A stretch of 64,000 bases of DNA, taken from Plasmodium coatneyi (taxonomy: Eukaryota > Apicomplexa > Aconoidasida > Haemosporida > Plasmodiidae). The notes under the pieces are model-generated. The model searched no databases. It was not told the DNA's origin and was given only the letters and a program-made list of their open reading frames with translations. This document shows, piece by piece, positions 1 through 11,694 of the stretch (position 1 is its first letter; each line of letters opens with the position of its first letter). Where the stretch lies: assembly GCF_001680005.1 (NCBI RefSeq), contig NC_033558.1, forward strand, positions 26,001 through 90,000. Reading direction: 5' to 3'. The translations under genes were made by a program, and so were the position numbers.

Positions 1-2696
1 TCATGGTGACATGGTTTGTTATTGTTTGTGGGTGTGTATATTTTTCTTCTATATATATACGAAATAAATTTGTGCTATAAAATGTGTTCCCTCTTATGCA
101 TTCATTATATTTCGTACAATTTTATGTAATCCTTTGGAATAGTGTATTATTATGATTTACATCGTTCTACTATTACGTCCAGGAAAAAAAAAAAAGAAAT
201 GTAACTTTTTTTTTCAGCAGGAAATTTCAATATGAATTCAATAGGTATTAATTGATTTGTGCTCTATGGTTATTATTAAAAGTACTATTGCAAATTATTC
301 ATATGCACCATTGCAAGTTGTTCACACGTATGGAGCATGGTACACTCCTGTTCCCTTTCCCCTCATTTCATACGTGAACATGCATAAATATATTATAAGA
401 ATTGTGAATTTTATATGAAATGAAATGAAAAAAAGCGTACGTAATAATACAAAGGATATTTGCATTAATTATGCATAGAACAAAAATCAGCGTATCTTTA
501 TAGTAGTACTCTTTGTGTAGTGTATCATCTTCCTTCCCCCCTTTTTTTTCATGTACATTTATGATGGTTTAGTAATAATAACTTTTCCATTTTCATTCTT
601 TTTTCTTCCCTTCCCTTTCGTTAAATATATCATAAATAGTTCATTTACAATATTAATGTGCCCACTTTCCCTTATTTGAGCTAATCTTCACTCTTTTAAT
701 GTATATTGCACTTTACATATATTAATGTTTAATTCCATTCTTCTTTTTATTTTTTTTCGTCTCCTCCTCCTCCCATTTATTTTATTCCTGCGCAAAATTA
801 AAGGGAACGGTCAAAATAAATAATTTTCACACATATAAAAATTGTAACGGCAAATGTTGTCATACATGACCAAATATAGAACAAGTTTCGTTGTAAAATA
901 TTTGAATGCCTAAAGTATGATAAAAGAAGTTACACGGGCAAACACACATATATATATGTATATATATATATATATTCCTTCTGAATGATCGTAAATGGAA
1001 AATTTTCCTTCCCATATTCATTGTTAAATTACATTTGCTGATCATTGTTTATTCACTATACTCCCACATATATATACATATATATATATGTATATATTTC
1101 CTATGTAAGTATTTTTTTTTTTATTTAATGCTACATTTTCACATTTTCCATAGAGTGAGAGAGACACATATGACTATTTCACTTATTACATTTTCACGGG
1201 AATGGAAATCTTTGTTTCTGTGTATTAAATTTATGTGTGACCATGATATGTCTATGTATGAGACACATATATTGTTGAATAACCCCCCAAATTGGGGCGA
1301 GGAGTCCTCTCAATAATTGGACGGGGGTTGATGTTATAGAGTACGATGTGAGCGTGTGCGCGTCGCTGCAACTGTTCCTGCATGTCGAATATGTATTAAG
1401 TTTATATATGTACGAATGTAACACCCCACCCCTACAATGGTGGTCACAATAAACGGTTATCATACTTGGTTCCTCCTTCCTTCCCCCCTTTTAGACGATT
1501 GTATGTGACCGGTAGAAATGGCTTTTTCCTCTATTTCATTCTCAGAATATTTATTCATGCTCGGGTGGCAGTTTCATATATATATATATATATTAAGAAC
1601 ACTCCCTTCCACTGCTTCACGTTATACATGGAGGTACGTACAACATAGGAATTGGTACTAAAGGGGGACATTTAAGGAATTTTGATCATCCTAGGGGCAC
1701 CTTCCCTTAATTGTCCAATATGGACCTCTTGAATTCTATGCCCATGTAGTTATAAGGAGGTGAGACCACGACAGGGGTCAAGTATTAGTTCTTGCTTCTA
1801 ACCTTTGGAGGTGATCATTAATGAAGAAGGTAGAGGACCATCCATTTTTTTTTTTTTTTTTTACTACTATGGAATGTAAAACCTCCATATTAACAGAAGC
1901 TTATTACATTATTGTATATTATTCTGCAACACACATATGTGCACACACGCAACATGCACCATCTACATTCACCATTTTACTTCAATTGAGTATATAATGT
2001 TATTTATGGAGTATTGTGCCCCCTTTATATATGCTGGTATATTACCATGGAAAGTGTATGGGGTCCGTGTGCATTCAAAATGAATAGTACGCCACCCCCC
2101 TCCCTCTAACACTCCTTTTTTTTTTTTTTTTTTTGTGTGTGTGGAATGTTCCAATTGCAAATTTATTACACCATTTTGAAAATACAGTATAGTTTTAATG
2201 GGGTCAAAGTGGGATGAAATACATATATATTGTTTTTCTCCTTTCCAGATGGTGACGGAACTCCTTAAATGGAATATTTACAACACCAGGAATAAAGTAC
2301 AACGGAATGAATTGTTCCTACTGGGTATCTGACTACTATGTACACCCTACTACTGTTATGTACTCATATTTATATATATATACATACATATATATGCATA
2401 TATACATATATATATATACACTCCTTCTATATGTGCAAATTAATATTTTGAACAAATTAATATTTTAAACAAATTAATATTTTGAACCAAATTACGACTA
2501 TATTTTGAACAAATTAATATTTCAGTTCGCGCACACATACAGTGGACAAAAAAATATATTATTAAAAAAATGAAAAAAAATAATAATAATAAAATTTAAG
2601 AGGAGTGAAGAAGATTAGCTCAAAATGATGGTATATACATAATCACGTTATATTAAAATGAATTTATGATTAATATACACTTATCTGAATGGAATA

Positions 2697-2730
<34 letters not shown>

Positions 2731-2961
2731 GGTAACAATGAAATTATTATTCCCACCAATCAATCATAAACAAGGAATATGTAATAAGGAGAAAAAAAAA
2801 AAAAATATATATATATATGACTATAAGAGAGAACACACACATACATATACAATACATATATAATACATATATATACGTATATATATAACTATATATATAA
2901 ATGCTATATATGTACACTTATATATACATATATGTATATATATAGATGCTATATATATACA

Positions 2962-2995
<34 letters not shown>

Positions 2996-3258
2996 CTATA
3001 CATATATCTATATTATATGAGTGTATACAAAATATAATATTGGACTTAGCTGAAAGAAAAAGGGAGAGAAAAAAAAAAAAAAAAACATAACACTAAAATT
3101 ATTATTCATAAAAGGATCGTAGAAGAAAAAGGGAAACTGTATATTAAATAAAATGTTATTATTAGAATGGGGTACGCACGCACACATATATACAGATATA
3201 TAAGGAGCACAATTTTAAATATACATGTATTATATACACAGAAGGATATACATAGAAT
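1..3258. other. AT-rich intergenic region left of KIR gene A
   Basis: No protein gene is supported here; the open frames are short, run through TA or poly-A tracts and resemble nothing known. Visible content: alternating TA/CA tracts near 950-975, 1080-1100, 2360-2420 and 2800-3010; long poly-A/T runs near 1845-1862, 2117-2134, 2697-2722 and 3070-3085; and an 18-base tandem repeat at 2434-2525, listed separately. Bases about 200-350 resemble the 5' flank of KIR gene D in the same strand sense (see findings). Confidence 0.6.
2434..2525. repeat. 18-bp tandem repeat (AACAAATTAATATTTTGA)
   Basis: About four to five imperfect copies of an 18-base unit, AACAAATTAATATTTTGA, lie in a row, with one diverged copy in the middle. 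It sits in the 5' flank of KIR gene A, about 750 bases before its proposed start. No function can be assigned; it reads as an AT-rich minisatellite. Confidence 0.7.
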
Positions 3259-5524
3259 ATGGGTGGCAAGAAGAAGAAAGTACTCTTGGTGAGTTTTTTT
3301 TTTCTTTTTTCTGTTAAGGATGTTTATGCAAATATTATACAAGTAAGACTTTATTCGTAATACAATATAAGTGTATGGGTATATATATTCCCTTAATTGT
3401 ATTTATAGACCGTTAATTTAGGCAATGTGCCTTCGAAGGACATATATGATAAATTCGGGTCCGCCACAATGCTCGATAGTCATAACGATATGGATAAAGT
3501 AAAGGATGCATTAAAAACATACAAGAGTTCTATAGAAGATTACGATAAGATTAGTCACGCCTGCGGTCGTGCATTCATGATGCAGAAAGGGGGCAAGGAA
3601 CCGCTTTACCAGGACCGTTGTAATTTTTTATTTTTCTGGATTGGTGGTAAAATAAAGGAGAACATAGTTGCAGATACGTTCAATAATATTTTGAGTGCCA
3701 TTTGTAACACACTGCAGGGATTAGCTGGTGTTAGTGACTGCACCGTCGCATGTAAGGGCATTAACAAAAACAATTTCAACAGCAGAAAAGAAGCCTATGA
3801 ATATATTCATGACTATTCCAAAATAAAAGAGAAGGTGGATGCCCATGACCAGATGTGTGATGAGAAATGTTACAACTACCTAGAAGGTATGGTTAACAAC
3901 TACAATCTAGCACATACGGATTGCAGAGGTAAGGAAGGATCTGATGATTTCTGTGTAAAATTTGAAAGTACGTATGAACAAAACAAAAGTCAAGATCTAT
4001 TAAATTTAACATGTACCAAAAAGACTAAGGAAGAAATTGAAGCACTTAGGGAAGCACAAGATCAGGAGAGTGAAGATGACCTAGACGGTGAAACACATTA
4101 CCAACTGCAGGATGACGATGGGAAATGTGCTCTTGCCACTAATAACTTCTATTCGGTAAATGTAAGGGAATTCTGTTTTTTTTTTTTTTTTTTTTCTCTC
4201 TGTTTCGAATGAATATATACATATATTTTGTTCATATAATATTTAATGTGCACACAATGAGGGAAAGTTAAAAATAAAAAAATATTTTGGGGGTTATATG
4301 TATATATTCCACACATTATATTTTTGTAGGATCCATATTTGGATAGTTTACCCTCAAAGGAAGTTTACTATGATTTCAACATGAGGAGTGTGCTATACAA
4401 TGATGATAATAATTATGGTGATGTCAAAAAAACTAAAAGTAGTCTGCAAGGCACATTGGACACATATCCCGATGCTTCTGAGTGTATGGGCAAAATTGCA
4501 CCTGTATGGTTCTACGTATCTAAGATGATGAGCCAACAGACTGGGGGCTTCCAGAACCGTTGCGATTATTTCTATTATTGGTTAGGAGATCTAATATCTA
4601 AAAAACTGGTGGAACCTCATAAGTTGGGGGAAGTTATGGATACAGTCTACGGGAATCTAGAAAAGCTTGGTGACCGGGAGAAGTGTACGAATCTCTACAC
4701 GAAGATCACCAAAGAACAGTTTGACTCAATGAAAAAACTGTATAATCACTCCCGTGACTATGATGCAATACAACAGAGATTACGGACTTATCGTACTCCT
4801 TGTGAAAATTTTAAAAAATATCTGGAGGACATTTTTTCAACTTACAATACTGTTCTTTTAGAATGTAATGGTAAGGAAAATGATTACTGCCAAAATTTTA
4901 AAAGTACATATGGGAAATATTGCAGTAGGGAGTTAGCACAATTACCATGTTCTGAAGGAATAAGTACGGCCGCCGCCGCTGCCATCTCTTCCATACTGGG
5001 AATAGGAGCACTTCCATTGGCTGCTTTTTTGTTATATAAAGTAATGATCATAATAAAAATATACACATATATATATATGGTATATATATATATATATGTA
5101 TACATGTATATATATGTATGTATATATATATGTATGTGTATATATGTATACATATTTGTACGCCTTAACATTTGGAACGCCACCTCCTTCCCTTCCCGTA
5201 CCCCCTTTCCCTTAGCGTAATCTTTTACCCTCCTGGATAAGTGACTCCTTTGGAGGAGGAGGAAACACCTCCGTTAGAAGCAGTAATAAAAGGAAAAGAA
5301 GATCTGCTGCAAGGAACTGGGACACATTGACGGACAACGATTCGACGAACGTCTCAACTGTAGCCTCAACAATAGGAGGTTCCACAACATTCGATTCAAC
5401 AGATGGATCCACCATATATAATGATCGATCACCACGACCGCGATCACCACCTCAAAGAAGAGGAGGAGCAAATATGCCAAATCAACATGGACGAAGAAAT
5501 AATATAGCATACCAACGTATGTAG
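3259..5524 (+). CDS. KIR/PIR-family variant antigen with two ectodomains (gene A)
   Basis: Probable variant antigen exported to the infected red cell surface. Proposed exons: 3259-3288, 3409-4161 (alternative donor at 4155), 4330-5040 and 5216-5524, all phase 0, giving about 600 residues. Exon 1 starts with ATG and ends at a GTGAGT donor. Exons 2 and 3 each encode a KIR-type cysteine-rich domain that opens with LPSKE or VPSKD and has an aromatic block (CNFLFFWIGG in the first, CDYFYYWLGD in the second). The membrane segment is at the end of exon 3 (ILGIGALPLAAFLLYK). Exon 4 is the cytoplasmic tail: a basic cluster (KRKRRS), Ser/Thr repeats, and the end NNIAYQRM. There is no N-terminal signal peptide, as usual for PIR proteins. 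The oddity is the tandem domain; single-domain forms are the usual layout of its neighbours. Family call is firm; the exact exon 2 donor and exon 1 are inferred. Confidence 0.88.
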
Positions 5525-5529
5525 AACAC

Positions 5530-5785
5530 AGTTAAGAATATGAACAGAGTTAAAATGAAAACTGTAAAACTTGAACTGTAAAATGTTAACACACTTAAAA
5601 TGTGAAAACTGTGTAAAATGTGAACACATTTGAAAATGTACAAACTGTAAAATGAAAGCTGTTAAAGTGTGAACACAGTTCAAAATGAAAACTGTAAAAT
5701 GTGGACAGTTAAGATGAAAACTGTAAAATGAAAACTCTAAAAATGTGAACACCGTTAAAATGAAAACTGCTAATGATGATACGTG
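5530..5785. repeat. Degenerate AAAATGTGAACACAGTTAAAATGAAAACTG repeats
   Basis: Just after the stop codon of KIR gene A the sequence is built from imperfect alternations of AAAATGAAAACTGTAAAA and GTGAACACAGTT, more than ten times in 250 bases. It probably lies in the 3' untranslated region or just beyond. A minisatellite of similar flavour (AAAATGCGAAATCCTA) occurs at 55.4-55.7 kb. Confidence 0.7.
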
Positions 5786-6235
5786 TAAAAAGGATTTCCG
5801 TGCTTGCAGTCGCTGGTGCGCGAATGAAGTGCAACCTGCACCGGCAAGCGCGCAAAGCAAAATTACGCCGCGTAATATTTACGAAAAAAAAGAATTAAAA
5901 AATATAAAAAAAAAAATTTAATAATTCAACGCACAAAAAAAAGCAACATTGAAAGAGAAAAGTAAAAGAAAAGCATGAATGAAATATTGATGTTGCCAAA
6001 AAAAAAAAATTCATAATTCTACGCAGAAAAAAAAAAAAGAAATAAAGAAAGAAAGAGAGAAATAAGGAAAATTAGGAATGAAATGCCACTTTGTCCTTTG
6101 CAGTTTATGAACTTCGCATAACGCTTTATATTAAGTGGGTCACATTACACATCCAATTTTTTACATGTGCTACTTGTGATGTGGGCAGGAGCAATAGTAG
6201 TTCTATTTATTACTCTGTTAAAGGAGGTTGGCATA
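5786..6235. other. A-rich spacer between tail-to-tail KIR genes A and B
   Basis: Contains several long A-rich and GA-rich runs (5884-5960, 5998-6060) and no supported gene. Genes A and B converge here, so both 3' untranslated regions probably end in it. Confidence 0.5.
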
Positions 6236-7989
6236 TTATGTGGGGTGATACCTTATATTTTTTCGATGATCTGATGTATGGGTCATTCCTCTTACCCTGC
6301 TGATGGGTGTTGCTGTAGTAGTAGTATATGGGGCAGAGAATTCCGTGTTAGAATCATCTACTGAATCCTCCGCTGTAGACTCTTCCGTTGAGTCGTCTAA
6401 TGTGGAGTCTCCTGTCGAGGCTTCTGTTGTTGAATATTCGGTGGAGACATCTTCAGTAGAATCGTCCGTTTCTATATTCAACCTTCGTTCAATGGATCTT
6501 CCTCCTCTTCTTCTGCCCTTAGTGGACATTTTCTTCTTTCCACGGAATAAAGAAGTGTACTGCAAAGAAAGAGTAAAAGTAGGTAGAAAGAATATGTAAA
6601 AAGTACCTTATTCTATTACTATTTTAGGTACAAATAAGTATTAATAAATGATATAATGTACATTTTCTTGTTATAATTTTACTTTATATAAGAAAAAACT
6701 GATTAGGGCCACTGTCACGGCTACTGTTCCTCCAATAACGGAAGGGATAATAGTGGTAGTGGAAAGAAGGGATGATGGTGATGATGAACCACCTGCTTGA
6801 TCATCTTCATGTCCAATTTCCCCGAATAGTAATGATCCCGCTGATAAAGGGGGACTCTGTCTTTCTAAGGAGGATGGTGCTTCCACTTTGGGATCCTTCA
6901 TATCTAACATGGGACCTTTTATATCTACCTGTGGACCCTTTACATTCCCATCTCTAGGATTATCACCACCATTTACAGCCTTTGGTCCTTCACCTGGGGA
7001 CTCCTCAACAGAAATTGGAGCAACAGCAGCAACACCATGATGAACAAGAGCCTGCGCTTCCTTCACTGCGGCTTTCTCTTCTTCCCTTGTCGTTTCCTGC
7101 TGATCTTCCTGGGTAGCAATGTTCCCCTGTTCTGTCTCGCTCCCAGATTCCTGTCCTTCACTGTCTGTTGAAGGCTCCGCAGGGGTACACGTTTTTACTA
7201 TTTCTTTAGGAGTCCATGGATCCAAACCTAACTTTGTCATTAATTGTTGTAGTTTCGAGGTATCCCCTTCCGGGAACATGTTTCCGAAATCTGGACAATA
7301 ATCACTACCGTCGCCACATGCACAATGTTCTAACATTTTATTATAGGCATCGGCAGCACCCTGCACACATCACTTATAGCTATCTTTATTCTTGGATTTG
7401 CAATAGTTATCCTTCAGTCCTTTTTCTATGTTATCGTAACACTGATGGTATTCGACTAGTTTCTTCATCTGCTCGAAATGGTCTTTGGTGATATTGCTAT
7501 ACACAATGTTGCAGTCTTTTATATTAACTAATTTCAATAACTCCCTATAAACATGCCCTATAACAGTTGAAAATGAATCGCCGACTTTTAATTTGTTTAA
7601 TAATATATCTCCCAACCAATAATAAAATAAAATACAATATTTATTCTTCCAGTCCACTCTACCTTCGAACGTTCCCACATAGCACCAGGCCTTGACCATG
7701 TTGTCTGTATACTTCTCATGTTCCCTATATTTCTGTAACCAAACTTCTATGCTTAACTTTGTTTTACCACTTCTTGCATTACATTGGTTCTCGCCCCTTC
7801 CTGAATTAAAGTAACCATATGTCTGCTCGTGGAACAATCCGTGTCTACAGAATGCCTACAAGTACGATAAATAATGATCAGTACGTTATATTATGCGTTC
7901 ATACGTCCACATATTATACATAGTACCAAATGTTTAGCGGGTACCATAAGTTCATTCATATTACATTAGAATTTTGCTCTTACCGTCAT
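6236..7989 (-). pseudogene. KIR/PIR-family gene with an in-frame stop (gene B)
   Basis: Reading leftwards: a possible exon 1 at 7989-7984 (two codons, GTAAGA donor), a long exon 7855-6683 and the tail exon 6559-6236. The long exon has the KIR ectodomain (aromatic block YCILFYYWLGDILL, several Cys), then a long acidic Pro/Gly-rich stalk, then a membrane segment (VIGGTVAVTVALISFFLYK). The tail has dense Ser/Thr-Asp/Glu repeats and ends NIRYHPT. A TGA at 7372-7370 interrupts the ectodomain at codon 162 of the long exon, yet the same frame stays open on both sides for 161 and 229 codons. No plausible intron removes it: the only local GT...AG is 13 bases. This suggests a recent nonsense change, a sequencing error, or recoding. 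The stalk contains two to three KGPxxDxK units (6878-6943), see findings. Family call firm; pseudogene status depends on one codon. Confidence 0.82.
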
Positions 7990-9429
7990 TTTTCTTTATT
8001 TTCTGCTGATTCTTTTTATTTGACTTATGCTCCCCTGTACATTACTCTTATCCCAATATTTACACTTAATTCTTTTGTTAATTCTTCACGAATATATAAG
8101 TATTTTTTATACTCCATTATTATTACTCTGTAATAGTACATATGGAATTTCCATTCTTCCATTTAAATATAGACATTCCTTTTTATTATGAATTATAGTT
8201 TACTGTAAATGTAAAGTACACATATATACGTATTATTTATATGTGTGAACTATATTAATTATTAGTCATTGAATATACAGAACAGGTGGGAAGGGAAGAA
8301 GAACGATGGTGCTGTGCTATGTGGCATACAAAAAACTGAATGCAGGAAAAAAAAAAAAAAAAAAATAGAGGGGATATGAAAAATAAATAAATAAAATAAA
8401 ATAAAAAATAACTACGAAACCTGTAAAAACAAATTGCACACTGCTCTTAAAAACTATACCTTGTTCTGTTGACAACAGTTGTTGAATGTGTATTATATAA
8501 CACCCTAAACGATGTTGCATGGTCCTGAAGTGGTGTGGCTGTCCCCTGTTCCTTTTTTTTTCTTGTGTTAGTGTAAGGAAATAGTTACGAGCACTGTTCA
8601 CTACACAACGGAATGTACAAATGCATTCTTCGAATATCTGCTTATCGTTGTATGATGAACCACGCGAGAATTGCATTAACGGATAGGAATCTGTGTATGC
8701 TGCAGGGATGTACTATTATAAAGGTGCGCATAAATGTATTCCTACATATTGAGTACAACTTTTCTTGTGTTTAACCTTTCCTCACATATTTCATACATTT
8801 AATTATGTTGCTGAATAGGAAGGAAATTACACACCGACAAAAAAAGAGGGTGGGGGGAGGGGGAAGCGCTCCGTATGCATATCTGCATAGTATAACAAAG
8901 TTTAACATTATTTTTACCTAGCAGCAGAACATTAAGGGACAGTGTGGTAAAGAATTTTTTACCCCCCAAAAGAAGAAAAATTGCGCCAACTGTCCCTTTT
9001 TTACATAATAGTTTAGGGAAGGTGCAAAATAATTGTGTGCAACATCGTGAACCATCATAAAGAACCCATAATCATAATGAATGAATGAGCACATGTGCAT
9101 GTGAAGATTAAATTTTCTTCTTTTCTTCCTTCGCACTTTACAATTTCTTTTTTCATCCGCTCTAATTTCGTATTAATTTTTGCACTAATAATATGTGGAA
9201 CAGTTGGATACACATAAAAATATATGTGGTAGGTTATTCATTATTTTAAAATTGACGCATGTGTACAATTGGAAGGGAAGGAAAAAAAAAAAATTTAACA
9301 TACACTTATTCATAATTATCATAGGGAACGGAGCAAAATTTTTCCATATATACATTTTGTGCGAATATGCTGGAAAAATCATGACCCTAAATTTTATTAT
9401 ATACACAGCAGGGCATATACACATAAACC
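7990..9429. other. Shared upstream region of head-to-head KIR genes B and C
   Basis: About 1.4 kb between the proposed starts of genes B and C, likely holding both promoters. It contains poly-A tracts (8346-8365), a G-rich run near 8849-8867 and no supported gene. The open frames at 8317-8676 and 9185-9574 are low-complexity or mirror each other on both strands and were not accepted. Confidence 0.5.
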
Positions 9430-10957
9430 ATGTCAGGAGGGGTAAAGAAGGAATTTTATGTTGTTCTTCTGCCTGTTTAATATGTTTCATGGACATATGT
9501 GATCTGCACGTCAAACGTTCGTACGTAATATAAAAAATCACCGAAAGCAAATGGAGGAACGTGCACATTTGCATATATTTTCACTTTTTTACGGACAATA
9601 TATTTGCAGAATGTGAAATTAGATCATTTACCTTCCAAGACCCAATTTTACAGTGTATTCAATAATGCTCAGTGGACCATATGTGAATCCATTATTGGGG
9701 GGGCCACAGGACCGAAGATTAAATTGGAAGATAAATTCAGAAGGTACACAGGACCTATTTCTGCTCTGGCGGGTAAATTCATGGGTGCATATTGTTACGC
9801 TTGTAAAAGAAAAGAGGAATATAAGGTTCAAGAGGAAGAACAATCGCAGCCCGATGATGATATACCTTGCCGTTTCTTTTATCATTGGGTAGAAGATCAA
9901 GTTTCCGTAGCTGCAAATAGACCTGAAGTATCAGTCATATTGAAAGAAATTTACGAAACGGTGGGAATATATGTCGGTAATGATAAATGTGAAATTACGT
10001 ACGCTGATGTTGACGGGGACGAAGACCTCTTCAAGCACAGAAAGGAAGTGTTTGACCACTACTACAATTATAAGGATGTAGAAAAGTATTTAGAACAGGG
10101 TGATCGGGACTGTTCGAGTAATTGGTCACGATACCTGAACGATATTAAATCAGCATGCAAGACTGTAAGTGCATACTGTAACGGAAGTGGAAAAGACAGT
10201 GACTCATATTGTACCTGGTTTAATGAACCGAAAAATAAAGAGTACTGTGAAGGAAAAGTGAATGTATTGGAGTGCATATCACAACCTGAAACAGCAGCTG
10301 AACAGAAACCATATCTGAACTCCTCTGACTTAAACATCCCAGCAACCGTATCTGGCACATTGGTCGCCACAATAGGATTACCAACAGTTGCCTTCCTTCT
10401 GTATAAAGTAAGTATACATAATTATGAGTACATAATTACCATCACAGGGGTGTAAGGAATGGGAACTTCATAGCCACTACTTTTATGAACAAATAAATAA
10501 GGAAGGAAAAGCCTTATGCTGTGTGCTCTGTATATATATACGGTACATGCTTACAACCCTAACGTCCTTCCACCCACCCTTTATTCAGCATACTCCATTA
10601 TTTTCTGGAATACGTAACCACTCCTTGGGGCATAATAAGAATAGAAGAAAAAGAGGAGCACTTAGACACAACTTCGATGCACTCACGGAATACACAACGG
10701 AAAACGGTTCAACAATTGGTTCCACCACTACAGATTCTACTGCAGAAGATCCCACAGATAGTTCCACTGTATATTCTTCCCCATATACTACAGCGTCCAC
10801 AAGAACAGGACGAACACCAAATAGGAGCCAACCGCGACAACGGCAGAGGCAGCAGCACAGGCAACAAAGCCAACAAAGCCAACGCAGGCAACGAAGGGAA
10901 CAACAACACCAGAGGGTTGGGGAACGAAGGAGAAATGTAGCTTACCATCGCATGTAG
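9430..10957 (+). CDS. KIR/PIR-family variant antigen (gene C)
   Basis: Single-domain KIR. Proposed exons: 9430-9441 (MSGG, then a GTAAAG donor), 9610-10407 and 10589-10957, all phase 0, about 392 residues. The ectodomain opens with HLPSKTQFYSVFNN, has paired Cys (YCYACKRKE, CRFFYHWVED, CTWFNEPKNKEYC) and a membrane segment near residues 245-270 (TLVATIGLPTVAFLLYK), where exon 2 ends at a GTAAGT donor. The tail has a basic cluster (NRRKRG), a Ser/Thr run with Thr-Glu pairs, an unusually Gln/Arg-rich stretch (10840-10920) and the end RRRNVAYHRM. It diverges from gene B and converges on gene D. The short exon 1 is inferred from splice signals and from the similar four-codon first exons of genes D and E. 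Confidence 0.88.
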
Positions 10958-11694
10958 AATGTTCCATGGAGCCTTGCATGTAATATACCCCTTCACTAAT
11001 TATAATTAGCACTTAATGCCTCCTCCCCAGGGAAGGAACAATAAAGAATTGCAGCATCTATACAATGTAAGGAACAAAATAGCCTTTCTTCCCTACTTTG
11101 CCTTATTTTCCTTTTTTCCCTCTCCTGTTACTTCTTTCCCTTTTCTTCATATTTCCTTCTTTTTTCTTATTTCCCTTTCCTTCTTTCTTTTTTTTTTTTT
11201 TTTTCTTTTCCATTGTACTATAGTCGTCACGTTCATGTGTAATTAATATAAGGCGGGAAAAAAAAAAAATTTTCTTCGTTTCACTTCATTTTGACTTGTT
11301 TCGTAAAATTTTTTTTTTATTGAAGAATTAAAGAAAATGCTTATTCATTTTGTTACAAAAATTTTGACTTCATAAATGTTTTTTTTTGTTTTTTTGAAAT
11401 ACAAGAATATTTCTTGGAAAAGAGGTCAGCACCTTCCTTTTTTTTTTTTGACGCATCCGCGTTGGTAGTATTCTTTACTTATTTACTTATTCAAACATAC
11501 AAATGAAAAGGAAAGAGAAGGAATGAAATATGAAGAAAAGAAAGAAGGAAAAAAAAAAAGAAAAAAGGAAGGAAAGAAAGGGAATGAAGGAAAGGGAAAA
11601 AAGGAAAGAAGAAAATAAAAAATCTTATTTTGTTCCTTACACTGTACGGTCTTTAAGTTCTGCCGTATCTTCTAATGGAATATTAAATGAGATG
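10958..11694. other. Spacer between tail-to-tail KIR genes C and D, with an imperfect inverted repeat
   Basis: No gene. It has a pyrimidine-rich arm (about 11090-11215) and a purine-rich arm (about 11503-11625), each bounded by the same 21-base stretch in opposite orientation (11061-11081 and 11626-11646, one mismatch). The simplest reading is that genes C and D kept homologous 3' flanks after an inverted duplication. The CDS-like frames at 11016-11246 and 11530-11826 are low-complexity shadows. Confidence 0.6.

Noticed and set aside
4884..5183. Minus-strand frame with Tyr/Ile repeats in KIR gene A intron 3
   Set aside because: It is produced by the TA/CA repeat of the intron and the antisense of exon 3.
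5444..5860. 138-codon minus-strand frame after KIR gene A
   Set aside because: It runs over the 3' minisatellite and the antisense of the KIR tail; the residues repeat with the DNA repeat.
7361..7374. A 13-base GT...AG intron removing the in-frame TGA of KIR gene B
   Set aside because: Far below any known intron size in Plasmodium.
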